Positions 56,451 to 64,000 of a DNA stretch of 64,000 nt are shown piece by piece. The DNA comes from Clusia tigrina (lineage: Eukaryota > Arthropoda > Insecta > Diptera > Clusiidae), in the NCBI GenBank assembly GCA_920105625.2, contig OV050030.1, positions 426,176,740 through 426,240,739 on the forward strand, in the 5' to 3' direction. The notes under the pieces were generated by a model. The model was not told the DNA's origin, did not search any database, and was given only the letters and a program-made list of their open reading frames with translations. The number at the start of each line of letters is the position of its first letter. Position 1 is the first letter of the stretch. Made by a program: the position numbers and the translations under genes.

Positions 56451-58970
56451 TACAGTACTGATCCAATGTATGATTGAATAGACAGACCTAGTACAAACAC
56501 CTTGCATCCAATGTACATGATAGTATATTACACTCATCTATAAAACTGGAGCCTTTTTAAAAAGAAGACCTCATATACTCTCGAAGGCTCAATTAGAGGA
56601 AACGTAAAGTACCGAAGACAGGTTCACATAGGAGTCTTCTAATAATTAGCGACCTCGCACTAATGTGACTCAAATTTCTACAGTTAGCTGCGTTATGGAG
56701 CGATTTCACAAACTGCGCCTTCAGAAGGTGTTTATTATTAAGTGTGGAGAAGGAACATATTCTAAACCACAAAAAGATTTATTTTTTTCCTTTGCAAACT
56801 TGAAACTAAAGATATGTGGAAAGTATAATGTAAACTTTCAATTCAGGCATCAGATACATTTGATACCAATGAATGTCTTCCACATTCTATGGAATAATTC
56901 TTGTCTATCCACAGATCGGAACTCTTAGCATACCCACTTTATTGAAGAAAGATTCTCTCTGGTATTATTACTTTTTCCTGTGGAGTAGTGCACCTAACCA
57001 CGAAGAAGGAACATGTAACGATGAAAATGGCAATTATAACAGAATACTTGGAATCAATAAAACAAATTCACTGCCAACAGAAGAAAGCCGTAACCACAAA
57101 GGCAATTGTTCTCTTCTCTTTTGTTGCTTAGAGGGGACCTGTTTGTCCTCAGCAGGACCTATTTAGAAAGCATCTATCGACGATTTCATAAATACAATTC
57201 CTGTACGAGGTAATCGTGGTTAATGGTGAATTCTGATGACTCCAATTACAAAGTTGTACTCCAAGTAAACTAGTTCTCTTCATCTTTATGCTTCTTTTGC
57301 TTCAATTCTGAGCGCTTTCTTTGAGCTACTGACAACTGTCTTCTATTATACTTAATCTTCGCGTCTTTACCTTGTTGTGTGATTCTGCAGCTTGAGCCCA
57401 CTCCCAAAACAGACACGACACTAATCAAGCTTCAACTTCCTCATCACTTCCATTCACATCCAAAATCTGTTTTGAGGCGTTAGCGCGGTTGCCTCCACAT
57501 ACAAATTGTCTAAGCCGGAAACGGAAATAATTTCTCTTTTACACACACTCATTGATTGGGCTGCAAGTGAAATGCTAAACGCTGCCATAGGAAAAAATGA
57601 ATTTACACAAAATGGGAATTAATCACTTGCAGAGTAATTACCGAGGAACCGCATTTCAGCAGCGCGCTCACGGTAGTGACAAATTCCGAGTCATGCTGCC
57701 ATGCGGCTCGGCGCAGACGGACGCTCACCGAAGATATAATTAATTACTAAAATGTGTAATTTTGGGAATTAAGTTGCCCCGCACGTTCTGAGACCGTCGA
57801 TACCCACCCGCCCGCACTAATTACAGAGTAAACTCTTCAAATAAGGATTTTATGACTCTTCATTTTTCGTTGCTCATTTCAATCAATTGCAGGATATCCC
57901 TTCTGTGCGGAGGTCTAGACCGGCACAGTTATTTTAACGCAGCAAATAGCTACTCGCTTAAAGTGCACAGCCACATTCATCCGGCTGCCTCTGCAGGATA
58001 ATTACCGTACGTGTCCTGTTTGACCCGTACCGGATTTGGTCTTCAGGCTTTTCTCCACTGTTTGTTGTTCATTGCGGTGAACTGTTTCGTGCTGCTGCGA
58101 GTAGCAGCACAAATCATGCCGCTTAGGCATTTGAGTAAACAAATACGAAATCCTTTTACGAATCCTTCGCAAGCCGAATCCGAAGGGCGCTGCACCGCTT
58201 GACATGCGTGAAGTTGTATCAAATTTCGAGCATCGTCACAGGACACGTAGTTAGATGCGCTGGTTTCCAATTCATCGGCGTCCTGGTCGTATTTCAGCTG
58301 AAATTTCTGTTGAAATACCGAGCAGAGCCGAGGCACATCCTGTGCGTACGTTGCACAATCGGTGTGAGCGGCACGCGAAGAGTATGCTCCTAATCCCGTC
58401 TTTACGCCAGCTGCTGCTGCTGACGGCCGACTCAAGTGGCAGTTTCAACGAATTTTCCTATCTAATCACTTTCCCTGCTAGCTGCATCGGGCGTTCAATT
58501 GTGGGTTTCCAGTTAAGGCCCACCTTCTGGTGCTGCCACTGCCACTGCCTGCTTTGTTGCGTCGACATGTGCAGCTCAAGTGTGCGTAAGGATTGCTTCA
58601 AGTGCACTTGAATTGCGTTTTATTGGTTTTGCCGTCGGCGAGCCACCTTTTAGAAATTTATCGCCTGTATCTCTGGCGTGCATCTTGAATAAACAAAATT
58701 AGTCAGCGCGTCGGTATTCAATTAGTGTAATAATTTCTTATCTCACAGGGGGCCGGCACACACCTTGCGTCATTTCCGATACAGCCGCGGTATGCAATTG
58801 CGGTTAAGTGCAACGCACCCGTACTTGGAAATAGATGCAGAAATGGAATTCAATGAGCAGCACTCGAGTTGGGTCACGTTAAAGTGGCAGCGTCTTGGAA
58901 GGAAAGTTCACTCGCCGAACCCATCCTGTTCAAAAGAAGTTGAAGGAGTTGCCTCATCATTGACCATCTA
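56451..58970. other. Intergenic DNA, nothing firmly recognised
   Basis: The region 57.6-58.9 kb is richer in G+C and carries overlapping open frames on both strands (for example minus 58,435-58,043, 130 codons, with several Cys). None shows a recognisable domain, start context or splice partner, so none is called. Confidence 0.4.
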
Positions 58971-58974
58971 GAAG

Positions 58975-60190
58975 GTAGCATAACTTAGCTTGGTCCGAGG
59001 AGTTGAAAAATGATGTTTCCCTAGTCCTTCTAGAGAGAAACACATTATAAACGTTTCAGAGGATGTGAAAAATGATTTTTCCGTGGTCCGTCCAGAATGT
59101 AACATATCTTAGATAGGTTCGAGGATCTGAAAATGATTTTCTCCGGAACTTTCCAGAAAGTAATATATCTGAGATGGGTCTGAGGAGGTGTAAACGGATT
59201 TGGTTATGGCCCTTCCAGAAGGTAACACATTTTCGATGGGTCTGAGGGGTGGAAAATGATTTTCTCCGGACCCTTTCAGAAAGTAACATATCTGGGATGG
59301 GTCCGAGGAGTTGAAAAATGATGTTTCCCTGGTCCTTCTAGAAGGAAACACATTTTAAACGTTTCCGGGTATGTGAAAAATGATTTTTCCGTGGCCCTTC
59401 CAGAACGTAACATATCTGAGATGGGTCTGAGGAGGTGTAAACTGATCTTGTTATGGCCCTTCCAGAAGGTAACACATCTTAGATGGTTCTGAGGGGTGAA
59501 AAATTATTTTCTTCGGACCCTTCCAGAAAGTAATATATCTGAGATGGGTCTGAGGAGGTGTAAACGGATTTGGTTATGGCCCTTCCAGAAGGTAACACAT
59601 TTTCGATGGGTCTGAGGGGTGGAAAATGATTTTCTCCGGACCCTTCCAGAAAGTAACATATCTGTGATGGGTCTGAGGAGTTGAAAAATGATGTTTCCCT
59701 GGTCCTTCTAGAAGGAAACACATTTTAAACGTTTCCGGGGATGTGAAAAATGATTTTTCCGTGGCTCTTCTAGAAGGTAACATATCTGAGATGGATCTGA
59801 GGAGTTGTAAACGGATTTTGTTATGGCCCTTCCAGAAGGTACCACATCTTAGATGGGTCTGAGGGGTGAAAAATTATTTTCTTCGGACCCTTCCAGAAAG
59901 TAACATATCTGAGATGGGTCTGAGGAGGTGTAAACGGATTTGGTTATGGCCATTCCAGAAGGTAACACAGCTTAGATAGGTCTGAGGGGTGAAAAATTAT
60001 TTTCTTCGGACCCTTCCAGATGGAAGGTGGGATGGTGAGATGGGTCTGAAGAGGGGTAAACTGATCTGTTTATGGGCTTTCTAGAAGTTAATACATCTTT
60101 GATAGGTTCTAGAAGTTGAAAAATAACTTTCCCGCGCCCCTTCTAGAAGTTAATATGTCTTACATTGGTCCGACATTGGTGGAAAAATAA
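58975..60190. repeat. 62-bp satellite with 370-bp higher-order repeat
   Basis: The basic unit of about 62 bp contains CCCTTCCAGAAGGTAACA, GATGGGTCTGAGG and a variable middle (GTGTAAACGGATTTGGTTAT, or AAAATGATTTTCTCCGGA, or AAAATGATTTTTCCGTGG). The order of variants repeats: the word GAGATGGGTCTGAGGAGGTG is at 59,171 and again at 59,541, 370 bp (six units) apart, with very similar sequence between. About 20 units in total, decaying at both ends. Confidence 0.88.
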
Positions 60191-63100
60191 TGTTCTCCTG
60201 TTCCTTATCCTTTTCACTTATGTAAAAGTCGAGTAAGAAGATTTCCACCTCTTGTATGTGGAGTTCATATCCAGACTTTGCCCATGGGCAACTATAACCC
60301 CATCCTCTCTTCTAAATTATAGAATATTTCGATACTTTATATTGGCAGCACTATTGTGCATCAGAAGCTCTTATGACTTGCCAACTGTAGTTGGATCGTT
60401 GGTTACGGGAAACAAATGTTACCCATCGAAAAAGGAAGGAATCAGTCTCAAGTTTCTCGGAATCTTGGCAGAACAGAACTCTCTGGTACGTTCATCAGCC
60501 AGTTGTCTGGAATGTTCTGTGATATGGTGCTCAAAAACAGAAAAATATAAATCAACTGATCTCCTGCAGCTCTTAGTTCTTAGTCCTTTTGCAGTTTTTA
60601 GTTGTTATTGATGACTATTCTTTGATGACGTCAGAATCAACAGATTTCGCCAAGTCAGGACTATATGGGTCTGTTCAAGCTGGCTGTCTAAGAAATTATT
60701 TATAACTCTCAAACTGAAAAAACCCGCCCCTACTCCCTCTTTTATCTTCGAAACCACTGTGAACATTTGCAAGACCTCGCCAAACCAGTCTTCGAGGATC
60801 GAGGTCGTGAAGCACTTTTTAAGCTGGTAGTATTAAGTGAATTATACCTCGTATTATCATCATTCAATAACATCTCTAAGTAGAATATGTTTGTACGTTA
60901 ATTGTTAGGATGGCTTTCCCCTCGGAGTCCCTTTAAATTCAAATTTGATTCAAATCTGTCCATATGCGCAAAACATGTTTCTCCAAGTTCTTATCTGATT
61001 TGGGAAACTAAGCGGATTTCAAACAATGTTCGCATCCTCATCTTTGATTGTCGCAAATATGCAAAAACACGCCAGAAGAAAGCCGCTTTGTGTGTCCTGT
61101 CAGTATCCCTGCTGACAAATGCAAAGATTTCTATTATTTGCGAACTATGGATAACAAAGCAAAAGGGAGAAATAGGGAAAATGGAAAAATGAATGAATTT
61201 CAAAAGTGAAATCCACACAAAAGCAACAACAACGCTACGAGTGGCAACAACTACGTCCGCAAACAATGAGGCGGCAGCACGTTTGGCTGCTCGGCCGGGC
61301 AGGAAATCGAAAACGTTTTCGTTTTCAATACGCCAGCGCAGCTGCAGACATTTTCTGCATAATTTACGAAAATAATTATGGGCAGGAAACTCGCACATAT
61401 GCGCATGCGTATGCGCAAATTGCTCGCACAGCCCAACAAGGATGTTTGCTTAGGATTTAGGGAATTACTTTATATGCCAATGCGCAAAGGACATATCCGG
61501 ATTTACCTTGGATTTTACTAATTTCTTCGGCTGCATGCAACACGCGGGTTGCGAGCAGTGAGCACTGAGCAGAGAGCCAGCGAGCCCCAGACGTGACTCC
61601 GTCCGATTGAGAATTTCGTTGGTTGCTTTGTTCAAGCATGTGTCCGTCCAACAGTCCGTCCGCCGGTGTAGTGTTTACTTTATATCAAATGAAATGATGC
61701 CAGCTACGTGCCAATATTCCAAATTTCTCTTTTATTTATTCATTTTAATTTCATATTAGTGTTTACCTGTTGCTACTTTCGTTGTCGTTGTCGCTGTCGT
61801 TGTTGTTGTTTGTTTGTGATATCGCAGCAAAAAATTAAGTATTGAGCAATCAAATCTGAAATTGTTGGTTAATTGTATGGAAACCTGAGCCCACCAACCT
61901 GCTCCCTTGGTGTCGGTGTGGTGGTGAGGCCGTGTGTCAACATTGAATAATTCCGTGAAGAAATGTAGACGGGAAACGTGAATAAAAACGTTTAGAATAA
62001 TCAGGTGAGCAGCAATGGGAAATCGAAAGGTGGGAAAGATCTGCGGCTACTGACAAAAGGCACTCATCAAGAAATGCAACGACGATTTTGAAGCGCTGAC
62101 GGAAATTGAAAGTGAACTATCATGAAAAAATAAGGCACAATTTATCTACTTGTGGAGGAGTACCCAAATTGGAGGAATCAGTGGGAAACCGAGCTCAGAA
62201 ATTTCAATTCAGACTTGGTGGATGTGTTAAAGATAGAACACACATTTATGCTTAAAACAGGAGACCCAACTTAGTATCTAGTTAGATGAGAATTGTGTCG
62301 TTAGGACCGTTTTTATCCTGTGAGTGTTTCTTTTGCCAAATAAATATTCTAGATCACACAGAATGGAACCTCACTGTAATGTGGAAACTAATTAAACTTA
62401 ATGATTTTCTATCAGGGAGTCTCAAGATGACATTCACAACCATGTTTTACTTTAAGCTCCAAAAGATTTACCGCTGCCCACAGTGACTCACGAGGGAAAT
62501 TTGAAAAACTCGCCTCTGCTAAGAAAAGTGGCTCGAATCAATGCTGATTTTAAAGCTCAGCTGAAGTAGATGGGAGCAGAACCAAATAAGTAACTAAGAA
62601 ACTAAGAGCAAGTGTATTACATGGTCCTAGTGGAACTATTGTATTATTGATATTGTTCATAAAATATTGATATTAGATGCTATTTTCCAAAAAATCCCAA
62701 AAAAGCTGTATCATAGAACGATCAAAAGTAGGTACGTAGGTAAGTAAAGCGGCCGCTAGAAGGGTGCACTTAGGCCATCATTGACCCCTTGTGAGACCGC
62801 AAAGGTCCAGCCATTTTGAGCCTTGAATGAAACAGTTGATGGAGCTAATCTTTTTATTTGAAATATCTCCCAAAGAGTTCAGAAAGTGGTCGCCCTGGAA
62901 AGTGCGCCTCCTTCTGGACAATGCTGAACGATTAAAAGTATTTTCTCTTCAAATGTTTACTTCGATCCGTTTATTTGAAAATTTTATCAATTCAAGAATT
63001 ATGTAAGAAGAAATCGGTACATTTTAATCACCATTTCAATTAGATCCTCTAGTTACTATAGCAGCAAAGAAGCTCAATAAGTGAATTCCATTGCCAGTTA

Positions 63101-63290
63101 TCTATAAATCTATTTCCTTCAACGTAATTCCAGATTCTTCTTGAATATCCTTGTGAAATATTTATTTTTCCGAGCCGATATTATTCATGTCCTATCGTCA
63201 CTATTTGGATTTATTGGCAATTATTATACTACCTTGAATATGCAGATCACCATTAGGACAATTTGAAGCTTTATACCACCACCGCTCAGT
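60191..63290. other. Intergenic DNA
   Basis: No gene could be supported. Open frames at 60,252-60,611 and 60,991-61,398 lack recognisable domains. A GTTGTCGTTGTCGCTGTCGT run lies near 61,782-61,801, and a diverged GTAGG-type element at 62,730-62,850. Confidence 0.45.
62730..62850 (+). mobile_element. Diverged GTAGG-type interspersed element
   Basis: Starts GTAGGTACGTAGGTAAGTA, then GCGGCCGCTAGAAGGGTGCA, CTTAGGCCATCATTGACCC and TTGTGAGACCGC, which parallels GGTAGGAGTGGCCGCC...GCACACTTGAG...CCCATTGTGATACC in the copies at 21.2 and 23.0 kb. Confidence 0.55.
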
Positions 63291-63299
63291 GTATGGAGT

Positions 63300-63515
63300 A
63301 CGTATATGTGGGTATGATTATGTAGAGGCGGATAAGCCGGAATATCAGTACGTTTATATGGAGGCGGATAAGTCGGTATATAAGTACGTTTATATGGAAG
63401 CGGATAAGTCGGTATATAAGTACGTTTATATGGAAGCAGATAAGTCGGTATATAGGTACTTTTATATGGAGGCGGATAAGCCCAAATATAAGTACATATA
63501 CATGCAGGCTGTGTC
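63300..63515. repeat. 36-bp minisatellite, about 6 copies
   Basis: The unit is TATATGGAAGCGGATAAGTC plus GGTATATAAGTACGTT. At exactly 12 codons, it keeps one frame open and encodes VYMEADKSVYKY repeats (frame 63,289-63,537, 82 codons). No ATG-context, splice or homology evidence for a gene. Confidence 0.85.
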
Positions 63516-64000
63516 GATTACTTTATCGTTCCGCTGACCATGACCACCATTCCATTCCATTCTAGGTTCAAATTACAACACACTGAGAGCTCTACAGGGC
63601 AACCTCTGCCATGTAGAGTGACAAACCTTCAGCGAGCCCAAATTTAAAAGGATGTACGGGTAACACACGCCAACTGGCAAACAACCACGAGAAACCACAT
63701 CTGCGAGTATACAAAAGGTGACGTGTGAAGATGGCACAGTGCCTGGGAATCGCCCCACTCTATTAAAACCGCCTCCAACCGACACGCAATGTTGACATTT
63801 GAAGGTTTACTGTCATAATTCATGTTAACATAATTCCATACATTTCCGAGGGACTCAATTCTGCTCCGATATCCGCTGACAACCCCTTCCATGTCGGGTT
63901 CAAACCACGCGTGAATCATTTTAGAAAATCAAACAGGAGCCTTTTTCTTTTTGAATATGTACTCGTATTTAAAATACACATAAGGAGTCGCGTTTCCACA
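63516..64000. other. Intergenic DNA at window edge
   Basis: Two overlapping minus-strand open frames (63,573-63,785 and 63,644-63,919) exist without recognisable domains. Nothing else seen. Confidence 0.4.

Noticed and set aside
58043..58435. 130-codon minus frame with several cysteines
   Set aside because: Overlapping plus-strand frames of similar length exist, typical of G+C-richer non-coding DNA. No family resemblance or signal peptide.
1..64000. CRISPR arrays, rRNA genes, tRNA genes
   Set aside because: Tandem arrays here have no spacer structure and the genome is a fly's. No rRNA-like stretch was seen, and no cloverleaf with a convincing A/B-box pair was found by eye; a tRNAscan run would be decisive.

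Overview
The window is eukaryotic nuclear DNA, AT-rich and dense in transposable-element relics, with short (about 45-95 bp) GT-AG introns. Its recognisable genes (an edl/mae-type PNT-domain gene, mRpS27, a UBXN6 orthologue) and its element types fit a higher fly (Diptera, Schizophora). A tephritid-like species is my best guess, but it is inferred, not proven. All homology calls come from reading translations against remembered families; no search was run.

Layout. (1) 0.2-1.65 kb: a stack of inverted-repeat (foldback/MITE) elements ending about 145 bp before mRpS27. (2) 1.8-6.1 kb: three housekeeping genes. mRpS27 (+) is convergent with UBXN6 (-, six exons, rebuilt to 435 aa). Seventeen bases before the UBXN6 start codon ends a two-exon gene for a 118-aa single-pass membrane protein, so the two may share a dicistronic mRNA. 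(3) 6.1-14.5 kb: non-coding DNA and a LINE relic split by a 2.4-kb non-autonomous hAT-like element with a clear 8-bp target duplication. (4) 14.55-42.8 kb: a pair of about 4.9-kb inverted arms (14,553-19,439 and 37,893-42,811), nearly identical, around an 18.5-kb spacer. Each arm carries an intact copy of one small gene (gene A). The spacer holds relative B (-), a pile of nested transposons (LINE, Harbinger, THAP/P-like, MITEs, hAT), relative C (+, nine exons, about 958 aa), a decayed BTB-like stretch, minisatellites and edl (-). (5) 42.8-64 kb: mostly non-coding, with MITE dimers, 5'-truncated LINEs and many tandem arrays (periods 14, 36, about 52, 62/370 and 70 bp).

Most interesting content: A (two copies), B and C look like one unnamed gene family. 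Each has a Ser/Lys/Arg-rich, low-complexity N-terminal part, one transmembrane helix close to the C-terminus, and a 36-43 residue tail with a shared P-K-[ST]-x-[LV]-[DEQ]-[LI] motif and an aromatic-rich end. In C the N-terminal part is built from repeated exons. The layout resembles tail-anchored or KASH-type membrane proteins, but the KASH terminal signature is absent. The family sits next to edl, and the inverted duplication copied gene A together with DNA upstream of edl.

Limits: exon boundaries were chosen by eye from splice signals and frame continuity. First exons of A and C are the least certain. Long intergenic stretches may hold enhancers, untranslated exons or non-coding RNAs that cannot be recognised this way.
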